DNA of 64,000 nt from JAWKTT01 sp041398965 (GTDB lineage Bacteria > Planctomycetota > Planctomycetia > Planctomycetales > Planctomycetaceae): contig JAWKTT010000024.1 of NCBI GenBank assembly GCA_041398965.1, forward strand, positions 1 through 64,000, in the 5' to 3' direction. The notes under the pieces were generated by a model. It searched no databases and was not told where the DNA came from. It worked only from the letters and a program-made list of their open reading frames with translations. Position 1 is the stretch's first letter. Each line of letters opens with the position of its first letter. Shown here in pieces: positions 36,418-45,485 of the stretch. A program made the position numbers and the translations under genes.

Positions 36418-37497
36418 ATGTCCTTCATACTCCAACCCTGACACATCCTGCTCGCGATCCTCTGTGGACTTGTCCAACAGCGTCAGCAGCAGATCATCGA
36501 GTTTCAGAACGCACAGATTTCTGCACTGCTTCAGACGTTGGGAAAGAAGCGACTGCTCCTCAACGACGATCGGCGACGCCTGCTGGCTGTGAAGGCCCAC
36601 TCCCTCGGTCGGAAGGCTTTGCGGAAACTGACGACCATCGTCACACCGGACACCATCCTTCGCTGGCACCGAGAGCTGGTGGCGAAGAAGTACGCATCCA
36701 ATGATCAACGGAAACCTGGACGACCACGCATCCGTCAGGAGGTCGTGGAAGCCATCCTGCGATTCGCCACTGACAATCCGACGTGGGGATACGATCGTAT
36801 TCAGGGTGCCCTGAAGAACCTCGGCGACCACATCGCTGATTCCACCGTGGCCAATGTCCTCAAGGCTCATGGCATCGAACCCGCTCCAGATCGTTAGCGG
36901 ACTCCGTCGTGGTCCACGTTTCTCAGAGCTCATTGGGATTCCCTCTTTGCCACAGACTTCACCACGATGGACGTGTTGACTCGCAACGGACTGGTGACGT
37001 TCTACGTCCTGGCTGTCATGCACCTGAAGGCGCGGCGTGTGCAGATTGCGGGGATGACTCCCAGTCCGAACGCCACATGGATGCAACAAGTCTGTCGCCA
37101 CTTGACCGATGGTGAGGACGGCTTCCTGAAGGACGCCAGTCATCTGATTGTGGATCGGGACACCAGTTTCATTGCACTGCGTAAGTTCCTCGAACAGAAC
37201 ACGAACACCGACGTCGTCCTGTGGCCACCGAAGAGTCCGAATTGGAATGCGTGCATGGAACGCTGGTTTCGCAGCCTGAAGCCCGAATGTCTGGATCGGA
37301 TGATCTTCTTCGGCAAACGCTCACTGGAGCACGCCATCAAACAATACGTGGAGCACTACCATGCCGAGCGGAATCATCAGGGACTGGGCAATGAGCTAAT
37401 CGAACCTGAAGACGACGTTGGCGACGCCACTGACCACATCACATGCCGTGAACGGCTCGGTGGGATGCTGAAGTACTACCATCGTCGCGCCGCGTGA
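36418..37497 (+). pseudogene. transposase with HTH and rve (DDE) core, interrupted
   Basis: One reading frame encodes a transposase of the planctomycete integrase-core type: an N-terminal helical part (GKKRLLLNDDRRRLLAVKA), HTH/linker (PGRPRIRQEVVEAILRFA, NPTWGYDRIQGAL), then the DDE core with FATDFTTMDVLTRNG, DRDTSF, SPNWNACMERWFRSLKPECLDRMIFFG and YHAERNHQGL. In-frame stops lie at 36439-36441 (TGA) and 36895-36897 (TAG). Around the TAG the text reads PAPDR-stop-R where relatives have a Lys or Gln, so a single substitution explains it. Upstream of the TGA the text is poorly conserved, so the true start may be later. Confidence 0.85.
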
Positions 37498-37660
37498 ACG
37501 TCTGAAGGCGATCGCAACAGGACCTGTTCCGCGCTGAACGTACGTCCTGACTACGGCGAAAGGCCGTCTCCGCAACCTGCGAACCTCGACAACGGCCGCA
37601 CATCGACCGAAAGTGCGATCAATTTCGGTCGCGAACACCAAGTTGCCAACGGGCTTTGCG

Positions 37661-37685
37661 TTCGGCGGAGTTTTTTGACCCTACG
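37661..37685 (-). repeat. right terminal inverted repeat of the IS
   Basis: It reads TTCGGCGGAGTTTTTTGACC followed by CTACG, the reverse complement of the left end at 36282-36306. Confidence 0.85.
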
Positions 37686-37793
37686 GCCTGAGCTCCATTT
37701 CTGCTTTGCATAACATCCTCCTTGATGCCAGAGTTTTAGAATCGACCAGACTATAGTTGCTGAGGTTTTCGCAACCGTCAATGGGACTCTCTG

Positions 37794-38297
37794 TCATTTT
37801 AAGAAAAAACGCCGAAGCTTCGCTGTGTCGAGACTGATGGTGACAAGAGGCTCATAGGCGATGACGTTGTCGCCCGTATGCACCTGTTGCCAGCCGGTAT
37901 CGAACGTGCGGCTGTACAAATCAGCTGATCCTCGAATCCGCCAGTTCACGAGATCGCCAATTTCCAAAATCGACACGTCGCGTTTTTGATAGGCCTGATA
38001 GAGTGGCATCGAGTCAAAGCCACGTTTGGAAAGGCTATTATTGCAGACTCGATCCAAAATGGCTTCGACCATTGCCCGGCGAAGTCCCGCAGCCAAAAGG
38101 AGTGCTGCACTGGCAATTCCAAAAGCGACAAACGGCGTGTATCGTCTCGCAGTTCCACGGCCCCTGCTACCACTTAAGGAGACGTTTATTACCGGGCGAT
38201 CGCCCGGCAGTAGTCCTTGATCCACAACGTACCGCAGTTTCTCGTACGGAATCCCGGTCGCTGTTTCGATGTCACCTAAAGAATACGTTTCGTGCAT
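37794..38297 (-). CDS. MerR-like helix-turn-helix protein
   Basis: A 167-residue protein. Residues 3-35 (YSLGDIETATGIPYEKLRYVVDQGLLPG) form a MerR-type DNA-binding start, followed by GRGTARRYTPFVAFGIASAALLLAAGLRRAMVEAIL, which matches the second half of the wing-helix domain. The C-terminal 80 residues (LNWRIRGSADLYS, GWQQVHTGDNVIAYEPLVTISLD) are a small effector-like region with no known family. It lies between two IS copies and may be cargo or a resident gene isolated by insertions. It is probably a DNA-binding regulator with unknown target. Confidence 0.65.
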   Translation of the reverse strand: MHETYSLGDIETATGIPYEKLRYVVDQGLLPGDRPVINVSLSGSRGRGTARRYTPFVAFGIASAALLLAAGLRRAMVEAILDRVCNNSLSKRGFDSMPLYQAYQKRDVSILEIGDLVNWRIRGSADLYSRTFDTGWQQVHTGDNVIAYEPLVTISLDTAKLRRFFLK

Positions 38298-38589
38298 CGT
38301 CGTTCTCCCTGCGTAGTTTTACGCAATGCAACCAGCGAATGCAAGGCTTCCATGGTGGCGCGGCTGGGTTGGAGATTTCACTCCTCCAACAAATGGCACG
38401 GTCATCACTCGACCAGAGAGTTACGCCGTAACTGACTCTCCCACACACATGATGGCGATCGGTCGTTGCTCGACTTCCGACCAATGACACACAGAGTGAC
38501 GACACTGAGATTCGGGGTGGAAGAAATCGCTGGATGGGGCCCCGGGGTCGCCGCCAGCGAACCGATGGAAAACTTCGGGCTTCGCTGCC
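38298..38589. other. spacer upstream of IS remnant
   Basis: About 290 bases in which small frames overlap and no family is seen. Part may be decayed IS sequence, because the recognisable remnant begins close to 38560-38590. Confidence 0.35.
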
Positions 38590-38767
38590 TTCAGGAAGTC
38601 GTGAAGGCCGTCCTGCGATTAAGATACGTTTCCACAACGCGGATACACCATCCTCACCGGCTGCGGTGGTCCTCGACACCCGCAGTTCGATCGAAGTGAC
38701 AGCCGTCTTCGCTTCCCAATCCCCGATGGCCAACAAGTCTGATAAGGTTGGCGGAGTTTCTTGACAC
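38590..38767 (+). mobile_element. remnant of a related IS with right-hand end
   Basis: At 38590-38626 the text CTTCAGGAAGTCGTGAAGGC and what follows aligns with the RQEVVEAILRF region of the IS transposase at 36732-36770 (here LQEVVKAVLRL). At 38750-38767 lies GGCGGAGTTTCTTGACAC, the right terminal repeat of that IS type. Most of the transposase is deleted in between. It lies about 110 bases before the patatin gene and might supply or disturb its promoter. Confidence 0.65.
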
Positions 38768-38879
38768 TTCGAGTCGCAGGTTTATCGGAAACAAGAGGGA
38801 TTTTTCCTTGCAATCCGTTCGACCACGGGGCTAGCCTATTAAGAGATGTCTTTATCTCTCCAGACACTTGAGGGCCCTC

Positions 38880-41800
38880 ATGACGGACAAACCTGCTGGT
38901 GCCGACGGCACCGAACCGAAATCTCCTCTCAAGATCGGCCTCGCTTTGTCCGGCGGGGGGCTGAGAAGTGCAACCTATTGCCTCGGTGTCCTACAGGGGC
39001 TGAATAAGGCAGGGCTACTCGTCGATGTTGACTACCTCTCGACCGTCTCCGGCGGCGGCTACATCGGCAGCTGGTGGACAGCTTGGGTTCGCAAGTGGAA
39101 CGAGGAACAGGACTACTCGTTGAAGAATCCTCCAAATCGAGAACAACGACAAGACTGCTACGACGAACTCCTCAGTGGAAAGGTTGCCCATGAAGCGGCC
39201 CCAGAGGTTCGCCGCCTGCGGGAACGAAGCAATTTCCTTACCCCCCGCCTCTCCTTCTTCAGCACCGACCTCTGGCTCGGCCTCGTCTCCGTCATCGGCG
39301 GAGCAACCGTCACAATGTCGGTCGCATTCCTCCTGATTCTCATGTCGATCAGCCTGTGGCGTGGCGTCGTTGAACTTGCAGCCGGAGGATGGCACCAGCA
39401 TTTTAAACTGTTGTGCCTTTGCTCCAGGGACAGTGCTGCGGTTATTGGTGGCATCATGATGGCTGTCACATTGGGGATTTGGGAATGGCGATACCAATCG
39501 ACACGAAAGAACAAAGACCCCCTCAATTTCCCTAGCATATTCCTGGCAACAGGCATGACCGTCGTCATAGTCACGATGATTACGGCCCTATGGTGGATGG
39601 CACTTCCAAAGTTGACGTCCACACCATTAGACAAATGGCGACTCTTTCAAAATGTCGAAGTACCCCTAACGACATCACCAAAAGCAGGTGACTGGTCTTG
39701 GTGGCTAGGACATGGACACATCAACGAGGGGTCAGTCTGGGGAGTTTATCATGCCGACGATTCGACAATCACAGGCAAAGGGACCGGGATCAATAGACCG
39801 CTGATGAGCTTAGCTCTGATCCCCTTCGTCAGCATGATCGCTCTGTTAGTTAGTGCTCAGATCGCGCGAGGAGTTTCTCGTTTTTATCATTGCGAGGAAC
39901 ACTGGATCGACGCAACGCACCGAATTGCCACACGACTGGGACGACTCACCCTTGTACATCTCACGTTTGCCGCCGCATGGGAGGCGAGTGTCTGGCTATC
40001 CGGCGGAAATTTGAAGTGGCATATCACCCTTGCCGGAGGAACGAGCGTCGTTGTCGCCGAGGCGTTCCGCCGCACTCTCTCCTGGGTCGGTAATTCCGGG
40101 TCGTCTGCCTCAACGAGCGGGCCCAAGTCCATCATTCAACGGTTCTTGCCCCAGTTGTTGGCGTACTTTTTACTCGGGGCGCTGCTCGTACTCGGTTCGA
40201 CAACGACTTCGTTCATGATTCGAATTCTGTTTTCGCCCTCATCCAATCCTTCGATTGCCGACATCGTCTCACACGATGCCCTTAATCCTTTGATCCTTTG
40301 TGTCATCTGCGGATCCATGGCAGTGATCATTGCTGCATTTCTCTGTCCGAACGAACACGGACTGCACGGTTTCTATCGACGTCGCATCGCTGAGACCTTC
40401 TTGAACTTCAAGAGGTTCGGTCCCTGTGATGAAACCTCGAGTGAAGACTACGACAACCTCAACCCGCAACACCTAATCTGCTGTGCAGCGAACGACCTGC
40501 AGGGAGATCTGTTGACGGGACTAGGACGCGGAGCGGTTCACTCAGTCTTTGATGGTAATACGTTTCAACTTGGTCCCGTTATGGAAGGCGTGACGCATGA
40601 TCCATGCCCCTCCTTCGATCCAGAAGTCCTGAAATCCGCCGCGATCACCGCGTCGGCTGCTGCGTTTAATTCGAACATGGGTCAAGTCTCCATGAAACTC
40701 GGGCCGGTCGTCAGCTTCTTCGCCGCCGCCCTCAACCTCCGACTCGGCTTGTGGGTTAAGGACCCTACGAAGCTCACACCGTGGGACCGAATCACTCCCC
40801 CGCGACTCATTCGCGAAATGGTGTCGTCCACTTCCATCGACAGGGACAAGGACTACTTCCTCTCCGACGGGGCACACTTTGAGAATCTCGGATTGTATGA
40901 ACTTGTGCGGCGTCGGTGTCCGTATATCGTCGTCTGCGATTGTGGAGCCGATCCAGAATTTCTGTTTGAAGATGTTGCCAATGCCATTCGACGCATTCGC
41001 ACCGACTTCGGCGTCGAAGTGAGCCTTGATGTCTCCGCATTGCGGCCGGGTCCAGATGGAGTCGCCCGGCAGCATGTTGCCGTCGGGACCATCGATTACA
41101 CCGACAACAGAGAGCACCAAGAGTGTACGCACGATGGGGCCGATTCCTTGCGTGGAATCATTCTACTGCTTAAGCCGAATCTTACCGGCGACGAGCCACG
41201 GGATATTCTGCAGTACCGCGACTCGAATAAGCAGTTCCCGCAAGAGACAACGCTCGACCAGTTCTACGACGAAGCGCAATGGGAGTCGTATCGCCGTTTA
41301 GGAAAACATGCCGCGGATACTGTCTTTGGCGAAGTCGGAAACTACCTTGATGCTCGTAACAAGAAACTTCCAAAAATCGACAACGCCAAGTTGTTCTATG
41401 AACTGTTCACAAAGTGGTATCCGACATCAGAAGACCTCCGACGTCGCTTTTTGGACCAGACATCCAAATTCGACTCCTTCCAGACCCGTCTACGTGGGAG
41501 TAATCTCCCTCAATTGATGCAGGACATTTTGTTGCCGAACGAACTCGTCACCACTCCGAACACCACTCCGAACACCACTCCGAACACCACTCCGATCACC
41601 GAGCCGATCACCGAGCCGGACCCGATCGAAGAGACGATTCTGATGGTGACGGAAATGATCCAAGTTATGGAAGACACCTTCGTTGCCTTGCGATTGGATT
41701 TCGACACCGATCACCCCTTGAATATCGGGTGGATCAATCAATTCAAACGCTGGGCCGGGACGAAGGCCCTTCGTCGATGGTGGCCGCTACTGCAACCGAT

Positions 41801-42539
41801 CTACAGCCTAGAATTCCAACGCTTCGCCAACCGCGTCCTAGGCCTCAGTTCCGTCGCCCCTGGCGAATTCACCCCGGAGAAAATGGCAGAGAGAATTAAG
41901 GTCTACAAGCAAGAGGAATGGGAGAAGGTCACCACCGGCATGGCGTCGGGTTACTTCAAGCAACTCGATGACGATTCTCGACATGAGGCCCTTGTAGGCT
42001 TGCCAGACACGTATCGTCTTCCAAACGGGAAAGAGGAACGATGCGTCCTATCACTTGAAATCCTACTGGGTGACGAACAAGACAACCCCCAGGTGTTAGA
42101 AGTCGCCCTTCTCTTTGGGCGACTCTTCGAAGACGTTAGACACGAAGTGAATGGAACAACCCGCCGAATTAATCATTTCTATGTTCCCGCACGAAGCAAT
42201 GGTCTTTACATCATTCCCATTCTCCTCGGAACCGGTATCGAGTTCACTTTCCCTGCATCCGTCTCGTCGATTTCCAAGATCGTATGGGCAACACCAGTTA
42301 ATAATGAAATTTCCGCCGCACGCCTCAAGGGAATCGCCGCGATCACTGGGAAGAGAGCCCTGACACAAGAAGTGAGTACAACAGGTGGCCCGCCGGCACG
42401 AGATAGAAGTCGCGGCAGCAGCGGGAATGCGAGAAGTACCGAACGTGAAACGCTAGTCTCCCAAGGCTTTCGTGTTGGCGATTGGAGTACGGATCCTAAG
42501 GAAAACATCCCAATGTTCTCTTTTCCGGTCAACGAATAG
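38880..42539 (+). CDS. patatin-like lipase with polytopic membrane insert
   Basis: A 1219-residue protein from ATG 38880 (MTDKPAGADG), with TTGAGGG just upstream. The patatin fold is split. The N-terminal part has the oxyanion loop ALSGGGLRSATYCLG and the nucleophile in LSTVSGGGYIGS. The catalytic Asp appears about 600 residues later in FLSDGAHFENLGLYELV. Between them lie roughly seven to eight membrane spans (for example LGLVSVIGGATVTMSVAFLL, LLAYFLLGALLVLGSTTT). After the catalytic part come a TPNT tandem repeat (residues about 892-911) and a soluble C-terminal domain of 300 residues without known family. It is probably a membrane phospholipase or acyl hydrolase; substrate unknown. It may be co-expressed with the next secreted coiled-coil gene. 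Confidence 0.85.
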   Translation: MTDKPAGADGTEPKSPLKIGLALSGGGLRSATYCLGVLQGLNKAGLLVDVDYLSTVSGGGYIGSWWTAWVRKWNEEQDYSLKNPPNREQRQDCYDELLSGKVAHEAAPEVRRLRERSNFLTPRLSFFSTDLWLGLVSVIGGATVTMSVAFLLILMSISLWRGVVELAAGGWHQHFKLLCLCSRDSAAVIGGIMMAVTLGIWEWRYQSTRKNKDPLNFPSIFLATGMTVVIVTMITALWWMALPKLTSTPLDKWRLFQNVEVPLTTSPKAGDWSWWLGHGHINEGSVWGVYHADDSTITGKGTGINRPLMSLALIPFVSMIALLVSAQIARGVSRFYHCEEHWIDATHRIATRLGRLTLVHLTFAAAWEASVWLSGGNLKWHITLAGGTSVVVAEAFRRTLSWVGNSGSSASTSGPKSIIQRFLPQLLAYFLLGALLVLGSTTTSFMIRILFSPSSNPSIADIVSHDALNPLILCVICGSMAVIIAAFLCPNEHGLHGFYRRRIAETFLNFKRFGPCDETSSEDYDNLNPQHLICCAANDLQGDLLTGLGRGAVHSVFDGNTFQLGPVMEGVTHDPCPSFDPEVLKSAAITASAAAFNSNMGQVSMKLGPVVSFFAAALNLRLGLWVKDPTKLTPWDRITPPRLIREMVSSTSIDRDKDYFLSDGAHFENLGLYELVRRRCPYIVVCDCGADPEFLFEDVANAIRRIRTDFGVEVSLDVSALRPGPDGVARQHVAVGTIDYTDNREHQECTHDGADSLRGIILLLKPNLTGDEPRDILQYRDSNKQFPQETTLDQFYDEAQWESYRRLGKHAADTVFGEVGNYLDARNKKLPKIDNAKLFYELFTKWYPTSEDLRRRFLDQTSKFDSFQTRLRGSNLPQLMQDILLPNELVTTPNTTPNTTPNTTPITEPITEPDPIEETILMVTEMIQVMEDTFVALRLDFDTDHPLNIGWINQFKRWAGTKALRRWWPLLQPIYSLEFQRFANRVLGLSSVAPGEFTPEKMAERIKVYKQEEWEKVTTGMASGYFKQLDDDSRHEALVGLPDTYRLPNGKEERCVLSLEILLGDEQDNPQVLEVALLFGRLFEDVRHEVNGTTRRINHFYVPARSNGLYIIPILLGTGIEFTFPASVSSISKIVWATPVNNEISAARLKGIAAITGKRALTQEVSTTGGPPARDRSRGSSGNARSTERETLVSQGFRVGDWSTDPKENIPMFSFPVNE
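41553..41612 (+). repeat. 12-bp tandem repeat inside the lipase gene
   Basis: ACTCCGAACACC occurs three times, then ACTCCGATCACC and GAGCCGATCACC, five units in all. It encodes a Thr-Pro-Asn-Thr linker between two domains. The near-identity of the units suggests recent expansion and likely copy-number variation. Confidence 0.9.
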
Positions 42540-42691
42540 GACGAGTGAGAACGCCCCGAGCATTGAGTCCTCCGTGACTCCCCGACTTTCGCATTGAAAA
42601 CAGTATACAATTCGCGTCAACGTCACCTTTTCGATTACCCGTTGGCACGAATGAACACTTCGCCTTTAACCTCGAACACTGGGACAGACTG

Positions 42692-43765
42692 ATGAATTGC
42701 CACACCTTGATTAATCCGCTGGTTCTCCTGTTGGGCTTGGCGACTGCTCTGCCGGCAAGTGAGTCGGCAATGACGAGAGCCCCGGCCTTTTCGCCCGGAG
42801 TCGGAGCCCTCCTCACAACGATCCCCGCACCGGCCCATGCCAGCCTGGCGACCGGACATTTATTCTCCGGCGAGATTAAGAGCGAATATCTCGACGAGGC
42901 CCCTGGGCAGACGTTCGCCCTTATCGAGGTTCAAGCGACCAATCTCGCCCCGTCGCATCACGTCGCCATCAACGGCAACAAGGTCGCCCTCCCGACTTCA
43001 AAGCGACCAAAATTATTCCGACTCCCCCTGGCATGCAACCCCGATGTCTGTCGTCTCGAAATCATCGATGACGAGTCCGGGCAATCCATCGCCTTCCGCA
43101 AGTTTCACGCACAACCTTACCTCGGCTATTATTGGGAGATCCCATTACCGAGCGAGCATCTGGCCAAAGTATCCGGCGATCCTCGACTCCCCTCATCGCA
43201 CGACCCAACAAACAAGAAGGATGAATCAGCAGTCGCAGAAAAGGCTTCTTTACCATTGATGCCCACGGCATCCGTAATGTCTATTGACGCAACTATTGCT
43301 GCACTGAATCAAGCGAAAGCCCACCTTCTCGCAGCACAACGGGAATGTCAGACGCTGATGCAAGAACCAACCCCCCAGAATCTCCTCGCCGACGCATATG
43401 ACGAGAAAGCAAGACTTGAAAATCAAAAGAATCTAGCAAAGGAGCACCTGAACCAGCTTCGAGCCGATAAAAAGAGTCTTGTTGACACGGGTCGCGACAG
43501 CACCGCCGCCAGTGCAGCCGTCCTCAAAGCAGAGATGCACTTCGCAGAATTGCAAAATGCCGAGTTCGCAATCCGAGGGAAGATCATCACGCTTAGAGCG
43601 AACAGTGAGGTTTATAAACGAGAGCTAGGCAAAGCCAGAAAGAAAGTAGAGGCAATCGAGAAGGAAAATAAACTTATCTGGGCAGATGCCCATTACAACT
43701 TGACGAAGGCAGAGCATCAAGGCAACAGCGCTATCGAAGAAGCCAAGAACAAGCTCAACCCCTAG
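42692..43765 (+). CDS. secreted protein with C-terminal coiled coil
   Basis: A 357-residue exported protein with a signal peptide (MNCHTLINPLVLLLGLATAL, cut near ALPASES). The first half is beta-rich (FALIEVQATNLAPSHHVAINGN). The second half (about 200-357) is a long coiled coil (YDEKARLENQKNLAKEHLNQLRADKK, RELGKARKKVEAIEKENKL). No family is recognised. It lies 152 bases after the patatin-like lipase on the same strand and converges on an exported-protein gene. It could be a periplasmic spacer or scaffold protein. Confidence 0.7.
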   Translation: MNCHTLINPLVLLLGLATALPASESAMTRAPAFSPGVGALLTTIPAPAHASLATGHLFSGEIKSEYLDEAPGQTFALIEVQATNLAPSHHVAINGNKVALPTSKRPKLFRLPLACNPDVCRLEIIDDESGQSIAFRKFHAQPYLGYYWEIPLPSEHLAKVSGDPRLPSSHDPTNKKDESAVAEKASLPLMPTASVMSIDATIAALNQAKAHLLAAQRECQTLMQEPTPQNLLADAYDEKARLENQKNLAKEHLNQLRADKKSLVDTGRDSTAASAAVLKAEMHFAELQNAEFAIRGKIITLRANSEVYKRELGKARKKVEAIEKENKLIWADAHYNLTKAEHQGNSAIEEAKNKLNP

Positions 43766-43814
43766 CCTACTCCGAAGGTCCTCCATGTCTTTCGGATATG
43801 ATCACCGAGCCAAA

Positions 43815-44612
43815 CTACCGCACCGTTCTTACGAAGGCGTTGTCGACGTCGGGGTTGTGTTCGGCTCGGCGGTTTAGGACTTCTTGGCGGCGTTCCTCCT
43901 TTTCCTCTGGTGACGGATTGAAGACGCTGCCAAGGGGGGTGGCGTCGACGATTGCGACGACGGGGCGGACGGCGATGCTTCCTGCTTCTCGCACGACATC
44001 GGCTGAGGCGTGCACGACGCCTTGGGTTCCACGAGCGATTCCACGACCCAGTTCTGGCAGACCGGTCCGGGCGAGCAGGGAGGTGGCCCGTCGTCGTGCG
44101 GTGGCTCCGCCAGTCATCGCTGTGCCGACCACGCCGTCGCCTCGTCGATGCTCCACCGTCGGCTCCATCCGATCGCACACTTTTAACGGATGCACAAAGC
44201 GAACCCGAATTGTCTCGCGCCCGAAGTCATAGTCAATGTATTGATCCCGGTAGGTCACCCTTGGAGAGCCGGGGAGCATCTGAACTTCGAGATACATCCG
44301 CTCGCCGGTCTTGGGATGACTCACGACCACGATACTTGGCCCTCCTGGAAAGATCGGACCTCGAAAGTCACGGTCGCCGGTGTAGTAAAAGTTATGCACA
44401 ATCACAGTCGGAGGAATATCGACCTGTTGCCCTCCGTCGCCCGGTAGCACGATCGGGGTCGGTTTGAACTCGGTGTTCGTTGCCGGATCAAGAATCGTAA
44501 TCTCATCGACCGGCGACACCGTAACAGCCGGTCGGCGGATACAGCTTTGTCCCCAACCAGTCGAGGCGACAAGGAGCGACATCATGGCTGTGATGATTGG
44601 AATTACTCTCAT
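43815..44612 (-). CDS. exported protein of unknown function
   Basis: 265 residues from ATG 44612, with a strong GGAAGAGG site. The signal peptide is MRVIPIITAMMSLLVASTGWGQ. The mature N-terminal half is beta-rich, with PPTVIVHNFYYTGDRDF and GERMYLEVQMLPGSPRVTYRDQYIDYDFG. The C-terminal half is basic and Ala/Arg-rich (GATARRRATSLLARTGL) and ends in a charged tail. No known domain. It is on the same strand as the giant secretin-like protein and lies downstream of it, as does the next Tat-exported protein, so the three may act together at the envelope. Confidence 0.7.
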   Translation of the reverse strand: MRVIPIITAMMSLLVASTGWGQSCIRRPAVTVSPVDEITILDPATNTEFKPTPIVLPGDGGQQVDIPPTVIVHNFYYTGDRDFRGPIFPGGPSIVVVSHPKTGERMYLEVQMLPGSPRVTYRDQYIDYDFGRETIRVRFVHPLKVCDRMEPTVEHRRGDGVVGTAMTGGATARRRATSLLARTGLPELGRGIARGTQGVVHASADVVREAGSIAVRPVVAIVDATPLGSVFNPSPEEKEERRQEVLNRRAEHNPDVDNAFVRTVR

Positions 44613-44748
44613 GGTGGCCTCTTCCTTTGTCGCCCTGTTGAGCCCCACAAGATCAAAGTGGGACCATGGTAACGACGTTATGACAACAAGTTGTTTGTTG
44701 GGATGATGATTCTAAGACAAATCAATGAGTTGGCAGCAATGTTGTTGG

Positions 44749-45393
44749 CTAGTCATACCGCAGGTCGACTTCGACACGGTCGACTAATCGATACACATTC
44801 GCGATATCTTCGGTGCATCCCGTCAGCCGAATGCGGCGTTGCTCACGCTTCTCGATCGTGAGCTGCGGGAGGTCGATTTGAAAGCACTCGGGCTTGGCGA
44901 CGACGCGATCCGTCACCGATTCGCCGATAGGGAACAACCCGACGCCACGAACCGAGATGTGCAAATGGTTCCTAACGTATCGCTCGAACTGTGGTCGCAT
45001 CTGTTCGCCAACAATGGACGGGTCTTGCGTCGCGAGACATTGAAACACCCACGACCCATCCGATGCGATGGTGACGGTCAGTTCCGACAGTCGGCAATGC
45101 TGATTCGTCAGGTCGCGAGCGGCCAATTGAAATGTCTTCGCCGCGAGACCTTGCTTAACATCGGGAGTGCCGACCGTGCCGTTTGTCCCGTCAATCAATT
45201 CCGGAGTCACGACGAGTGCGAGGCCTGCCGATGTGATTTCTGTCATCACATTCGAGCAGCGATGCGGCGAATAGTCGTAACAGGGGATACCGCAGCGTTG
45301 CCTGGCCTTCGACCGATTCAGCCAGTCGGCTCCCAAGGCCGAGGTTGCCCCCCAGATCATCAAACCACTCCCTAGAAATTCCCGTCGATTCAT
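44749..45393 (-). CDS. Tat-exported protein of unknown function
   Basis: A 214-residue protein with a twin-arginine leader (MNRREFLGSGLMIWGATSAL). The mature part is mixed alpha/beta with QRCGIPCYDYSPHRC near the N-terminus (three Cys) and a regular strand pattern such as LTVTIASDGSWVFQCLA and IRLTGCTEDIANVYRLVDRVEVDLRYD. No family is recognised. Planctomycetes use such leaders on many exported proteins, so Tat export need not mean a cofactor. It lies between the giant secretin-like gene and an exported protein gene on the same strand. Confidence 0.7.
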   Translation of the reverse strand: MNRREFLGSGLMIWGATSALGADWLNRSKARQRCGIPCYDYSPHRCSNVMTEITSAGLALVVTPELIDGTNGTVGTPDVKQGLAAKTFQLAARDLTNQHCRLSELTVTIASDGSWVFQCLATQDPSIVGEQMRPQFERYVRNHLHISVRGVGLFPIGESVTDRVVAKPECFQIDLPQLTIEKREQRRIRLTGCTEDIANVYRLVDRVEVDLRYD

Positions 45394-45485
45394 GTCCCGT
45401 CCTTAGGATCTGAAGGGCGTTATCGCCCGTCGAAAGTGTTGATGTCTGACGGACAGGGATGTCCACCGTACGCTATGTTAGTCGT

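Larger units (their letters stand above)
36282..37685 (+). mobile_element. insertion sequence with integrase-core transposase
   Basis: About 1404 bp bounded by inverted repeats: CGTAGGGGTCAAAAAACTCC at the left (continuing GCCGAA) and the matching sequence at the right, differing by one G. It carries one transposase frame interrupted by stop codons. It cut a cytochrome gene on its left side. No target-site duplication can be recognised, consistent with later rearrangement. Three further ends of the same type occur in the window (38750-38767, 57242-57263, 58033-58054). Confidence 0.85.

Noticed and set aside
41553..41612. Possible CRISPR-like array
   Set aside because: Units are 12 bp, contiguous with no spacers, and in frame in a coding region; this is a protein linker repeat.
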